A program made the translations under genes and the position numbers. A stretch of DNA of 44,606 nucleotides from Thecamonas trahens ATCC 50062 (taxonomy: Eukaryota; Apusozoa; Apusomonadida; Apusomonadidae). The stretch is taken from NCBI RefSeq assembly GCF_000142905.1, contig NW_013657660.1, forward strand, positions 474,090 through 518,695, in the 5' to 3' direction. Below are positions 27,101 through 37,442 of this stretch, in pieces; within the stretch, counting starts at the first letter, position 1, and each line of letters opens with the position of its first letter. The notes below the pieces were generated by a model. That model saw nothing but the letters and a program-made list of their open reading frames with translations. It had not been told where the DNA came from and did no database searches.

Positions 27101-30100
27101 AATCTGGCGGATGAGGACATGCGGCGACGAGAGGGTGATGAGGACAACAACCATGAGCTTGGCGACTGGGACGCGGGCGAGCCATTCCGATGGTGCGTGG
27201 GCCATGTTGGTTACCAGCGCGTTGTACGAGGCGATCTTGAAGGCCGCCGGCCAGTGCGGCGGGACGCCGTCGGCCTGCTGTGGCGACTTGCCGCGCGACG
27301 AGCGGTTCGACACAGACTTGTCGGCGGCAGCAGCAGCCTTGTAGGGGCGATCGGCAAGTACAAACTTGACAAAGAGCGGGGCGTGACGAGGGTTGTGGCG
27401 GAGGAACCACATGAGTGCCTCCTCGCAGACGGCCTGAGTGTAGCCTATCTCGCCGCGGGCGTAGAGATGGTCTGAGACAAACTTGAGGACATGTTTCTCG
27501 AGTTGGCTGTCGCCAAGCGGGCCGACCTGGAGCATGGCGGAGACGGCGGCAACGACGCGACAGACGAGGGCCTGAGCGTCAGGTGAGCCGCTCTGAGCGC
27601 CACCTTCAGCGCGGGAGCGGGCATGTGCAGAGGCAGCAGCAGCGAGCGAGGCACGGGTGGCGTCGGGATCAGCGGCAGCTGATGCACCGCTCACCGATGG
27701 CGTGGCAGCGGTCAGCTCACCTGGGTACAACATGTTGTAAAGAAACTGGAAAAGCGAGCGTGGGCGCGAGACAATGCCCGCCGACGAGAGCGTAGCGCGG
27801 GCAGCATGGGCCTGCAGGCCATCGGTCCGCAGGATGTACTGGCGGACAAGCGAGGCAGCCGAGGCCTTGGTGGCTAGCGAGGCTGGGTCAAAGAGCTGCA
27901 GGTGGGCCGGATCAAGCCAGACCTGAATGACGTCGTGATAGAGGGCGTACATGGGCACGTTGACAGCAAAGACATCGTCCGGAAGCGACTCGAGGAGGGC
28001 GGCGAGGAGGCTGGTGACCACCGGCAGTGAGTAGTACGAAATGTGGACGCCAATGCGTGCGGCGGCGCGTGCGGCGGCGGCGGCGGCGGCCTCCTGGTCG
28101 GCTTGCGACGGTGGTGGGCCGGAGCCGGCGTCGGCCTTGGCGTCGGCCTTGGCTTCTTTGGCGGCGACGGCAGCCTTGATCGACTTGAGGGCGTACTCCC
28201 AGCCGGAGGGGTGGACGTTGAAGACGGCGTTTGCACCAGCAAGAGCGCGGGCATCGTCTGCCGAAAGCATGTTTTTGAGAACGTAGAAGACCATGCGCTC
28301 GACGAGATGGAGGCTCATCGAGGTCGATTCTTCGTCGTCAAGCGTTTTCGGGAAGCGGAGCGCCATGGTCATGTAGAGAGTGAGGCCGACAAAATGGTCG
28401 GCACCGAGCGAGAGCCGCGAGTCAAAGTCGTCCGGTGAGTGGACACCGGTCAGCCGCTCGACCAGCCGGCACCATGCCCAACAGACGCAGACCGAGTAGC
28501 GGTCCCAGAGGCTCGGCGAGACAAGCAGAGCGGTGATGCCCGGAAACCAGGGGGTGGCGGTCCGCGGCGCAGCGAGGCGGGCGAGCTGGCCGGGGTCCGC
28601 GTCGGCGGTGTGGGCGTCAAAGTCGGTGCGCGGCAGACCATTGGCGTCAAGGAAGAGGGCGGCGAGGCGAGGCGGGGCAGTGTCGGCTGCGGCAGCCTCA
28701 AAGGCCGCCAGCGGCGGCGAGTCAAGGAGCGCGAGTGGCGCGAGAGCTCCATATGGATGATCGGGTCCGAGTGGCAGTACCACAGCAGCGCCATGCCCTC
28801 GATGCGAGTGCGGAGCTCGAGCCAGGCGTCGAGCTCGACGGCGTCAGTGCGGACGGCATCGTCGGCGAGGGCTTGAGCAAACGAGGTGAGGACGGTGATG
28901 ATGTTGTTGATGACCTTGAGGACGGTGGTCTCTTCGAGCTCGGCGGAGAGATCGAGCAGGGCGCGCGAGAGCGCCATGACGACCGGAATGAGGTTGTGTG
29001 CCGGCGAGAGGAGCATGTAGTCACAAAGAGCGACGAGAGCAGTCGAGTGAAGCTCGCGGTCCGAGTGGAGGACGTACGCGGTGAGGCGCTTGACGACGGC
29101 CTTCTTGCGGGCGGGGTCCGGGTCGTGGATGACCGGGAAGCAGCGAAGGGCGGCGCGAACAAGGGCAAGGTCGGTAGCCTTGGACACGTCGCGCTCCTCG
29201 GACATGAAGGGCTGGATGAGCGGGAAGAGCGAGGTGTTGATGGGCTCGAGCGCTGCAGGCACATCGCGGGCAAGCGAGCCAAGAGCGCGGAGGACGGCGA
29301 CCTGGCCGGCAAGCGGGTAGTTGGGCAGCGAGAGCGCCTCTGTGACATGGAGCAGGAGCGAGTCGACGTGGTGCTTGCCGATGGCGACGAGAATGGCAAC
29401 CACAAGCTCGAGCTCTTCAGAGCTGAGGTTCTTTGCAGCCTTGGAGAGGAACTTGGGCACGATGACAGCGAGCTGGCGCTGGAAGATGGGAATCTGGTCG
29501 TGGACAAAGACCGGGTTGAGCGTGGTAAAGTAGTCGAGGATGAAGCCGAGGACGTCGAGACGATGGGCCTTGTCCTTGAGCGCCGAGGCGGCGAGAGCGA
29601 GCCAGTCCTCACCGCGAGTGGGAAAGTAAAAGGCAGCATTGGCCAGGGTGGTCATGGCCTGCAGCAGCGCGATGGAAAAGAGGATGTGCTTGGACTTTTT
29701 GGCCCACTTGGTGACGGTCTTGTAGATGTTGGCAAAGAGGTCCCAGAACTGCGGGGCGTGGACCGACTTCTCAAAGGCGATGTACTCGGTCGAGTAACCG
29801 GCGACTGCAGTCGGATGGCCGCGGATGAGCGTGGTGAAGATGGTGGTGAGCGAGGAGCAGATAGCCTCACGGAGGACACCACGGTCAATGCTCGGCATGC
29901 GGGCGGCAAGGATGGCCAGGTACTCGAGGGTAGTCTTAGTCCGAGCCTGTGTTGCGAAAGAGAACGGAAGGCGAGCGACGGCGCGCTGGTACGAGACGTA
30001 CGCGCGCTGGGTGTTCTTGTCCATGGCGCCCAGAGCGTCGGTGAAGAGCTTGACAACCTTGCCCAGATCGGCAGCTGCGAGGGCAGCGAGGCCGAGGGCA

Positions 30101-30597
30101 GCGTGATGGCGGACGGCGGGAGAGCAGGCAAAGTGGAGACGGACAAAGAAAGCATCATAGACTGGAGAATCGAGCTCTGCCAGAGCACGAAGACCGCGCT
30201 TGCCGCCTTTGACAGGATGAGCAGCATCGGCCAGGAGCGCAGTGAGAGTGGCGAGGAGCCAACTTTCCGGCGAGCCATCGGCGGCCACGTCTTCGATGTT
30301 CTCCTTGCGATCGGTAGTCGATGGAGCTGCGCCTGTAAACGAGTCTGCAGCACCAGCTTGCGAGGGGAACGAGTCGAGCAAGTCGACAAACTTTGCCACT
30401 ACATGCTTGAGATGCGACCTTCCGACACTCACAATGAGAGCGCCAGCAGCATCAAGAGATCCAGAGACTTCGCCTGGGGTGAGGAGGGCGACTTCACCAG
30501 CATGGGCCACAGACCTCTCACTTGCTTCTTCACCAGACTGGTGCGAGAGCAGTGCACGGACTTGCTCGAGCACGTCGTTGAGAGGGGTACTGGTCAT
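24119..30597 (-). CDS. FRY: Furry/MOR2/Tao3-family scaffold protein, one frame break
   Basis: The gene runs from the ATG at 30597 to the TAG at 24119, about 2150 residues, in two overlapping frames: 30597 to about 28750, then about 28750 to 24119. The second frame opens only at a GTG, so it is not a separate gene. The N-terminal part is HEAT-like with furry N-domain landmarks: FFVRLHFACSPAVRHHAALG, VARLPFSF, KSKHILFSIALLQAMTTLAN. It runs up to EGMALLWYCHSDP, where human FRY has ALVMLCNCR. The second part continues with TPWFPGITALLVSPSLWDRY and further helical repeats, matching the next furry block. The tail is Lys/Ala/Glu-rich and ends in a 9-residue tandem repeat (SDDHELGHT, SDDHELGHD). Furry proteins scaffold NDR/LATS kinases with MOB in cell-morphogenesis control. 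No kinase-binding site can be pinpointed by eye. Confidence 0.82.
28740..28770 (-). other. Reading-frame break in the furry gene
   Basis: Conserved furry-family sequence leaves one frame after HMELS and resumes in the frame one base back at about ALAPLALLDS. There is no GT-AG pair here, so an intron is unlikely. One missing base would explain it. Confidence 0.7.
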
Positions 30598-31202
30598 GGG
30601 CGGTTGTGTATGTAGATGTGTGCGTGTGTCGGGGGAGGTGGGGTGGGGTGGGGGAGGTGAGGTGAGGTGAGGTGAGGTGAGGTGAGGTGCAGGCTCGGGT
30701 TTGGCTCGGTCTGGTTTGGGCACTGACCAGCGCCGAGCAGTCCATGGGGCGCATCGCTTGGGCGATGAGCTTGGCAAAACAGATGAGATTGCACATCGGT
30801 TACTAGCGCCTATATCCAGCAAGGTGTCGGCACGTGGTTGCGAGGGCGAGTGCAGGCTCGTAGTCGAACTTGAGCTCGGGGCTTGAGCTGGGAGCTCAAG
30901 ATCGAGGCGCAAACTGTGGCTGATTCCATGCTGCAGGCCCTCCCTGCATTCCCACCTTACGTGTAACTATGTCAATCAGAGCAAGTATTGCTCGACCAAA
31001 TCGCACGTTGGCCCAGCATGTGTATTCCCATGGCGGAGTCACGAGTAATGGATGCGTGTGGTAGTGAGCGCCAAAACGCCGGCGAAGCTCGTCGACAGCC
31101 GCAACCGCCGTACTTACCATAGCGGGCGACGAGATTGGCGAGAGGCATCTCACTCTACGGCCTTGTACATAGCGACATAGGTGCAGGGCTTGGACATTGA
31201 GT
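30598..31202. other. Divergent intergenic region with (GGTGA)n
   Basis: 605 bp lie between the furry gene (-) and DYNC2I2 (+). They contain seven GGTGA units at 30656-30690. A 74-codon - strand frame starting at ATG 31120 has unbiased codon use and no family I recognise; its ATG is followed by GTAAGT, a good splice donor, so it could instead be a non-coding or alternative 5' exon. Confidence 0.5.
30656..30690 (+). repeat. (GGTGA)7 microsatellite
   Basis: There are six perfect GGTGA units and a seventh ending GGTGC, in the 5' flank of the furry gene. Confidence 0.92.
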
Positions 31203-33023
31203 ATGAGCGCGAATTTCTCTGACGGAGCTGTGGTCATGCTGTCTATTACGGGTGGTGAGGGGAATGGTAGAGGAAGAGGCGAGGGCGGGAAGAAGGGCAA
31301 GAAGGACGGACATCGTAATGTTCGGCAACAGACAATAGCCATCACGCATGCACATGCATCGGTTGGCACTGATGTGAGTCTCCCGCCAAGGAGACTGCCA
31401 TTGGTAGTCTCATCGGGCAATGACCTCGGTCTTCAGGTGGAGTACAACGGATCGGATTCAGACGAGTCGAGCAGCAATGACGGACACGATCAGGATGGCC
31501 AAGGTGGCGGCTTTGGCAGCATGTCTTCGACTCGTGCTCGTGATCAAGGCTCGTCCAATGCACCGGTTGTCTCGGTGGCGCTGCAGACGTCGCCAGTCGA
31601 CTTTCTCCCGCTCTCGGAGATCGAGCTCGAGCGAGCGTTGTCGACGGCGGCAGCACCGTTGCGCGACAGTGACTCGCGTGTGGACTCACTGGCAGCGTTT
31701 CTCCTCAAGGTTGAGAGCCTGATGGACGAGGCGCTTGACGAGGCGCTGACGGACTCGGTCTTTGCGGCGTATGCACGAGCGTCGTCGCGTGATGAGGTCG
31801 ACGCCATTGAGCTCGACAAGGAGCTGGTTGCGGCAGAGTTTGTGGCGCTCGGCGTAAGCGCGGTCGCGTTCTCGGCTACGGGCTCGATGGTAGCTGTGGG
31901 GTACGGCAGCTCGGGCCACAGCGCGTGGTGCGAGCATGAGGCTGCGATTGGAGTGTGGGCGTTCAACCGCTCGCGAAGCAAGAGCGAGGTGCCGGAGGTG
32001 CTGGTGAGGACCCGGGCATGCGTTCGAGCGCTGGCGTTCCACCCGCACGCCGCGGGCAAGCTCGCGTACGCTACGTTTTCCGGGCAGGTCAGCGTGGTTG
32101 ATGCACTGGCAGCCGGTAGCGGCGGGAACGTCGGCGGCGGCGCGAGCGACAGCAGCAGCGGAGCGGTCGTGGCGACGGGCGTCCACACTGAGCCGGTGGT
32201 GGCTCTCGAGTGGCTAGTGGTGGGCAGCCGGAGCAAGGCGCAGAGCGGAGGCGGGCACCTGGTCTCGCTCTGTGCTGGCGGACGGCTGCTGATGTGGGAT
32301 GCGGCGTCACTGTCAAAGACGGCGGTCCTCGGGTTCACTCTCCACACCTCACGGCTCGGGTCGCAGCTGTGTCCGCTCGGCGGCTCGGCGCTGGCGCTGG
32401 CGGCGGCTGACCTCGAGTCCGGCAACCTGCTGGTGGCGTCGGAGACCGGAGCGCTGCTGCAGGGCTCGCTGACGAGGCATCCGGCGCTGCTGCTGGGCTC
32501 GTTCGCCAAGCCGGCAGCATCGTGTGAGTACCCGGACGACCCATACGGGGTCTCGCCGGTTGTGTTTGCCTTCCACTCGCCACCGGCGCCTGTGCTGGCG
32601 CTGGCGGCTTCGCCGTTTGCGGCCAACGTGTTTGTCTCTGGTGCCGCCGACGGTGGCGTTCGGCTCCACGCCCTCCGCACCCAGCAGGCACTGATGACCC
32701 GGTACGCGCCAGACGGCTCGGCGGTAGTGGCGGTCCAGTTCTCGCCGCTGCGACCGATGGTGGTCTTTGCCGGCACCTCGTCGGGTGCGCTGTTGGTCTT
32801 TGATCTTGGTGCTGAGCCCGAGACGCCTGCGGTGGCGCACGTCCTCGACGCCGGCATCACGGCCATTGCCGCCAATAGCGAGATGCCGACGGTGGTGAGC
32901 GTTGGCACGACGCGCGGCGGGGCGCGATTGTACACGGTCTCGCGCTCGCTCTCGGCGCCACGGCCCGGCGAGGAGGCCCAACTCCAGTCGACAGTGGCGG
33001 GGCTGGCGGCGCGAGCCGAGTGA
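31203..33023 (+). CDS. DYNC2I2: IFT dynein-2 intermediate chain, WDR34-type WD-repeat protein
   Basis: The protein has 606 residues and starts at the ATG at 31203; two codons upstream is a TTG that also leaves the frame open. The first 130 residues are low complexity, with Gly/Lys and Asp/Ser blocks. VALQTSPV resembles an LC8-binding TQT site of the dynein-2 intermediate chains (inference). The WD propeller starts near residue 215. VSAVAFSATGSMVAVGYGS, then HSAWCEHEAAIGVWAF, RALAFHP, SGQVSVVDA and GVHTEPVVALEWL follow the WDR34 order closely. Later blades include ADGGVRLHALRTQ and VQFSPLRPMVVFAGTSSGALLVFDL. DYNC2I2 pairs with DYNC2I1 in the motor that carries retrograde intraflagellar transport. 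Its presence implies a cilium or flagellum. The stop is 74 bp from that of the acidic gene. Confidence 0.85.
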   Translation: MSANFSDGAVVMLSITGGEGNGRGRGEGGKKGKKDGHRNVRQQTIAITHAHASVGTDVSLPPRRLPLVVSSGNDLGLQVEYNGSDSDESSSNDGHDQDGQGGGFGSMSSTRARDQGSSNAPVVSVALQTSPVDFLPLSEIELERALSTAAAPLRDSDSRVDSLAAFLLKVESLMDEALDEALTDSVFAAYARASSRDEVDAIELDKELVAAEFVALGVSAVAFSATGSMVAVGYGSSGHSAWCEHEAAIGVWAFNRSRSKSEVPEVLVRTRACVRALAFHPHAAGKLAYATFSGQVSVVDALAAGSGGNVGGGASDSSSGAVVATGVHTEPVVALEWLVVGSRSKAQSGGGHLVSLCAGGRLLMWDAASLSKTAVLGFTLHTSRLGSQLCPLGGSALALAAADLESGNLLVASETGALLQGSLTRHPALLLGSFAKPAASCEYPDDPYGVSPVVFAFHSPPAPVLALAASPFAANVFVSGAADGGVRLHALRTQQALMTRYAPDGSAVVAVQFSPLRPMVVFAGTSSGALLVFDLGAEPETPAVAHVLDAGITAIAANSEMPTVVSVGTTRGGARLYTVSRSLSAPRPGEEAQLQSTVAGLAARAE

Positions 33024-33097
33024 GACGGTGGTGGTGGAAGAGCAGGTTTATGGCGTGAGCGCATGCACAGGAATACACAACAAAGCAGATAGGCGCA

Positions 33098-33613
33098 CTA
33101 CGCGGCGCAAGTCTCCTCGACGGTGGCGTGGAGTGCCTCGCGGACGGCAAACCAGGCTGGCGAGCCGATGCGGTACTCGCGCGAGAGCTGGACGAGGGCC
33201 TTGACAGGGAACTTCGAGTTGATGGCCTCGTCGACGAGCTCGCCGACCTGGCTCTCCTCGCGGCTCTCCTTCTTGTCCTGGCTCTCCTTCTCCTGCTGCT
33301 TCTTGGCGGCCGTCCGCTTGCTCTTCTCCTCGCGCTCCTGCTCGTGGCGGAGCTTGGACTCGCGGATCCGCGAGCGGAGCTGCGCGACCTTGCGGGCGCC
33401 GGCTGACGTCGCGTTGACGTCGTCAAACGAAGCGTCGTTGGCAGCCTCGACCTCGGCCTCGACCTCATCAACCTCGTCGGCCTCGGCTTCGGCCTCGGAT
33501 TCAGCCTCGACCTCGTCGTCGTCGTCGTCGTCATTGTCGTCGTTGGCGTCAGCGTCGGCATTGGCGTCGGTGTCGTCGCCCTTGTCCTCCTCGATCAGGA
33601 CTTCGTCGTCGTT

Positions 33614-33655
<42 letters not shown>

Positions 33656-34000
33656 TTCGTCGTCTTCGTCGTCTTCATCGGCATCGTCTTCGTCTTCGTC
33701 GTCGTCGTCGTCGACATCCTCCTCGTCGTCGTCGTCCTCGTCGGCATCCTCCTCGTCGTCGTCCTCGTCGGCATCCTCGTCGTCGTCGTCGTCGTCGGCA
33801 TCCTCCTCCTCGTCGTCGTCGTCGTCGTCATCATCAGCAACCTCAGTCGAGCCAGAGCCATCATCATCGTCATCGTCGTCATCGTCATCACCATCATCAT
33901 CGTCGTCCTCTTCCTCCTCCTCAAAATCCAGCGTCTCCTCGAGCATCTCGAGCTTCTTCTCGAGCATCTCCATCTCCGCGTAGTGAACAGAAGCAGCCAT
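33098..34000 (-). CDS. Hyper-acidic Asp/Glu-tract protein, unknown function
   Basis: The protein has 300 residues, with an ATG at 34000. An N-terminal amphipathic helix (MEMLEKKLEMLEETL) leads into about 165 residues that are almost only Asp and Glu with a few Ala, encoded by GAC/GAT repeats. A charged helix rich in Arg/Lys/Glu/Gln follows (about 205-245), then a conserved-looking C-terminal block: VGELVDEAINSKFPVKAL, SREYRIGSPAWFAV. The latter block is not repetitive and probably is the folded part. I do not recognise a family. Long D/E tracts occur in histone chaperones and other nuclear or RNA-binding proteins, but nothing here shows such a role. Confidence 0.7.
33512..33840 (-). repeat. 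Trinucleotide-repeat tract (GAC/GAT/GAA) encoding poly-Asp/Glu
   Basis: Long imperfect runs of TCG/TCA on the + strand read as Asp and Glu codons on the - strand. Interruptions are mostly GCC/GCA (Ala). Confidence 0.9.
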
Positions 34001-35066
34001 GACTAAACTACAACCAAACGTACATGTCCTTCATCCATGAGTCCCCCCCCTCTCTCCCTCCTCTCCCCTTCATCCTTCCATCCTCTGTTTAAAAATCAAA
34101 ACACTGGGAAATACATCACTGCCCGACGCAGGTGTAGTAGCCAGGAGCACGGTGTCGCTCTTCTTCCTCTCTCGACGGGCGACACGCCCTCACACGGCCA
34201 CTGCCCCCCCCGCCGCCCCCTCCCCCCTCCCCCCCCCACTCCAAACCAGCACATGTTCGCTTCTCCTTCTCGAGCCCCCCACACAAGCATCTGGTGTATT
34301 GCATGTGCTCGGTAGAGCGAGAGGAGGATAGTCTGAGGTGTCGGACATGGCTATGGCTGGCGGGCTCGGACCGTGCGTGCGTACAGGCGAGGTCTCGGTT
34401 TCAGGCGAAATGGAGAAATGTGGTCGTTGGGCGAGTGTCCTGCCTTTTTCGCTGCAGACAGTCAGCTCAGCGTCAACTGCAGCCAGCTGGAGACAGTCCG
34501 GCAAATAGCAGGTAGTCGGGGATGGGGATGGGGGGGGGGTGAGGTGGTCCATCGGATGGTGGATCCAAAGGGAGAGGTGGGTAGATGGTGCGGGGGGGGG
34601 GGTGCTGGGGGAATGATCGGGATTGGGTCGAGGCGCTGGTCCGCGACGTTGTGCTGGAAGAGTTGTTGGCCATCGGTGCCGGGCTACATTGTGTCGGTCG
34701 CAGGCATGCAGGTGGCGGTGGTTGGCACGGTGGCGATGCAATGCAGCAGATGGTGCGATGGAGAATAATGACGATTTATCATGGACGATTCTTGACCCCC
34801 AAGAGCTGCGATCAGGCCCGAGAAGAACAACAGTCAAAGGCAAGCATGCCGAGCGCAAAGCTCAGTGTCAGCAAGGAGCGACGAGCGATGATGGGCGGTC
34901 GACAGTGAGCGAGTGAGCAAGAGGTTGCGTGGGTGTGGCGGGTGGCCAAAGAAACGATTGGTCGTTGTCCGAGAAACGAGCGAGGAAAGGAGAAGAGAGC
35001 GGGACAATGAGGGACATGAACAGACATTGAAGACGATGGTGGTAGTAGTAGTAGTAATGGCACCAA
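34001..35066. other. Intergenic region, no gene seen
   Basis: About 1.07 kb lie between the acidic gene and the costars gene, both on the - strand. They contain C and G runs (34200-34240 and 34530-34605), a ten-G run near 34592-34601 and (TAG/GTA)n near 35041-35056. Short frames on both strands show no family signature or strong codon bias. Confidence 0.5.
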
Positions 35067-35315
35067 CTATGCGTCCGGGTCATTGACAAGGGTGACAATC
35101 TCATCCTTGTGCATGGGATACATGAGGAACATCTGTTCAAAGTTGATCACGCCACGCTTCTTGAGAATCTTGAGCTGAGCACCGACCGTGTCGCAGTGCT
35201 TCTCCTCACCGACCTCGACAAGCTTCTCGTACGTGCACGAGCCACCGGACTCACGGAGAGTCTCAATCATCCACTTCTGGTGGCCTGCGGAGAGTGCCTT
35301 TGCTTCAGCTGCCAT
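35067..35315 (-). CDS. ABRACL: Costars-domain protein (ABRACL-like)
   Basis: This 82-residue protein uses the internal ATG at 35315. An upstream in-frame ATG at 35465 would add 50 residues with no conserved content, while the short form matches the usual 80-residue length of the family. The whole protein is a costars domain: HQKWMIETLRESGG, then a small beta region, then CDTVGAQLKILKKRGVINF and a closing YPMHKDEIVTLVND. ABRACL/costars proteins act in actin regulation and cell motility, and the same domain is the C-terminal actin-binding unit of ABRA/STARS. It is divergent from PAF1 across about 480 bp. Confidence 0.88.
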   Translation of the reverse strand: MAAEAKALSAGHQKWMIETLRESGGSCTYEKLVEVGEEKHCDTVGAQLKILKKRGVINFEQMFLMYPMHKDEIVTLVNDPDA

Positions 35316-35796
35316 CTTTGTTGCTACAGATAGTTGGGTGTCCCTCCCTCCCCCCTCTGGCCTGCCGCGCGTAGCCCGCTCGCATTTGGCCACAACGGAC
35401 GATGCGACCGGCGACGACAGCAGGACCTCATCGAGCAGGCATGAATCGTGGCAATTGCGGAGCATTGACGGGAAAAAAGGAGTATGTGGTGCAGATATAG
35501 CTAGGTATGAACCAACTGATCTGGACGTTGTCTGCTGCTATCCGCAGTGTAGCTGTGGCAGCGCGTGGAGAGCTCCATCCCTGGCGGAGCGTGGCTACTG
35601 GTGACCATAGTTGCTCCATGCGGCGTGGCTGGATGTGGGAATCGGCGGTAGCGTCATTCGCCACGATCACCTTCCCTCACCAATGCGATGTGCTGGTTGA
35701 CCCTGCACTGCTGGTGCTGACCACAGACTTGCTCTCGCGCGCAGCCGGCAAGCAGCTGCCGCAAGGGCCCAGGTCACTCGACTCACGCACGCGCCA
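35316..35796. other. Divergent intergenic region
   Basis: 481 bp lie between the costars ATG (-) and the inferred first exon of PAF1 (+). No gene is seen; both promoters must be here. Confidence 0.45.
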
Positions 35797-37406
35797 ATGC
35801 AGCGGACGTTCCTCAAGTTCGAGCCACGGTCGCCGACATATGGACCGAACGAGTCGTCCCGCTCCAGAGTACGTCCTTGTCGTCAGTCTGTGGACGGTGT
35901 GTGTTGCGTGTGTGGGTGGCGGTAGCTGGCTGGCTGTCTCGTTGGGAGGATTCGATATTTTTGGGCAGCGGCTGTGGTCCTTGGGCGACACGGCGGGGAG
36001 TCGGCTTGCCGAGGCGGAAGCGAGGAGGAGGGGAGGTATGGCGATGCAAAGTGACTGTATGTATAGAGGAGGGTGTCTGCGTTATGCTCATGTGTGTGGT
36101 GGCGGTGAAAATGCTGTGAATGGGTGTGTAGAAGTCAGCAAAGAAGAAGGAGAGCAAGGGCCGCGGGAGGAAGGAGCGTGGCGGGCGGCATGGTGGCAAG
36201 GGCGAGGTCGACGAGGGGCCCAAGCACCCGCTGTGGACCTCGTCGTTTGTGGCCAAGATGAAGTTCCGCAACCATCTGCCGGCGGTGCCCGTGGATTCGG
36301 TCTTTCTGGCGTATCCGTTTCCGGACGACCGGTTTACGGCGTACAAGCCGACGACGCTCGAGCGCGACAACAAGGACCTGGTCCTGCTCAAGGAGGCTGG
36401 AGTGGAGACGAGGGCCTCACTGATTGATCCGCGCGAGGGGGCGTGGCCGGAGGATCTTGCGGCGGCGGCGTCGACGGATCCGGTGCAGACGGACGTGCTG
36501 GTGCAAAAGGCGGCGGAGGCGTCTGCGGCACGGGCGAGCCGGCTGGAGCTGGCGGACGAGGACACGCGGCTGATCGAGCTCGGCGCACGGTCGCTGCAGG
36601 AGAACGCGACAGAGCTTGCGCACGTGACGTTCCTCCGCAAGGGCCAGTACCTCGGCAACGAGTTTGTGGGCGTGCACGCCGGTGTGGCGGCCAACCCCGA
36701 GCGGCTGCACGGGCGGTCAGCGCTCAACACTCTGGGCGAGGACAGGGTGCTGACGCTCGAGGAGCAGCGCGACGTGGTGGACGCGACGTTTGTGGACGCG
36801 GGCAAGGCGCCGGTCCATCCTCGGGTGCCTGGGATGAAGGCCAAGCGTGTGCTGGAGATTGTGCCGTCGAGCGAGCTCGACTCGGAGCGGCTCAACATTG
36901 TGACGTTCCAGGGCAAGCCGGCGGCAGAGCCTGCAGGCGCGGTAATCAAGGGCGGCGAGCACGACGGCGACACGTTTGTCATGTACCTCCTGCCGAAGAG
37001 CAACAAGCGGCAGCGCCGCCTGGACGATGACGACGTGAGCGCCGGCGCTGCTGCCGGCTCCGATCCGTCTGAGCTCGAGTGGATCCGCGAGTTCAACTAC
37101 GAGACCCGGGCGCCGCCTGAGCTGTTCATGCTCACTGTCGACGGCGACGCCGCCAGCTACGCGCCGATCAACACTGTGCTCTCGCTCCACAAGCGGAAGC
37201 CGGTCGGCTCGTTCCAGGCGCAGCACGTGCGTCCGGCAAGCATCACGTCGACGCGGGTCTCGGCCGAGGAGCTGGCCGCCCGCGAGTCTGCGCTCGGCAG
37301 CTACGACGACGGCGAGCTCGATGACGAGCTCGGCGGCGATGGCATGGACGACATGGACCGCAGCGCGTCGCCGACCGGCCTGCTTGCACCGATGACGACC
37401 GCGTAA
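35797..37406 (+). CDS. PAF1: PAF1, RNA polymerase II elongation factor complex subunit
   Basis: I join 35797-35868 to 36132-37406 (448 residues). The long frame downstream has its first ATG at 36258, inside the conserved start of PAF1. The conserved part begins earlier, at FVAKMKFRNHLP, and coding-like Lys/Arg-rich sequence continues upstream to a TAG at 36129. An intron is therefore needed. Exon 1 is MQRTFLKFEPRS to SRSR. Family landmarks: VDSVFLAYPFPDDRFTAYK, an acidic middle, FVMYLLPKSNKRQRR, WIREFNYETR, LFMLTVDGDAASY and LSLHKRKPVG. PAF1 scaffolds the PAF1 complex on elongating polymerase II and supports H2B ubiquitination and H3K4 methylation. The usual long acidic Ser tail is short here. 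The stop is 36 bp from that of the Ulp1 gene. Confidence 0.85.
35869..36131 (+). other. Probable 5' intron of PAF1 (263 bp)
   Basis: The donor is AGA|GTACGT and the acceptor GTGTAG|AAG, phase 0 at both ends. The intron is T/G-rich and contains stops in the PAF1 frame. The acceptor is supported by the need to extend the conserved frame; the exon 1 choice is less certain. Confidence 0.55.
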
Positions 37407-37442
37407 ATGTAACGCCAGACACAGGCGGGTTGTGGCCATTTA

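Noticed and set aside
24119-28783. The 1554-codon frame as a separate gene
   Set aside because: It opens with GTG, not ATG, and its start continues the furry homologue from the other frame.
28735-30615. A 626-codon + strand frame of Gly/Glu/Asp-rich protein
   Set aside because: It is antisense to the furry homologue, whose conserved domains are in the - frame.
30896-31120. A 74-codon - strand frame beginning ATGGTAAGT
   Set aside because: There is no codon bias and no family, and the start overlaps a good splice donor. I cannot support a protein.
31544-33064. A 506-codon - strand frame
   Set aside because: It is antisense to DYNC2I2 and contains no family pattern.
33123-33983. A + strand poly-Ser frame
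   Set aside because: It is the antisense reading of the Asp/Glu repeat of the acidic gene.
35067-35465. The 132-codon version of the costars gene
   Set aside because: The extra 50 N-terminal residues lack conservation, and the 82-residue form fits the family length.
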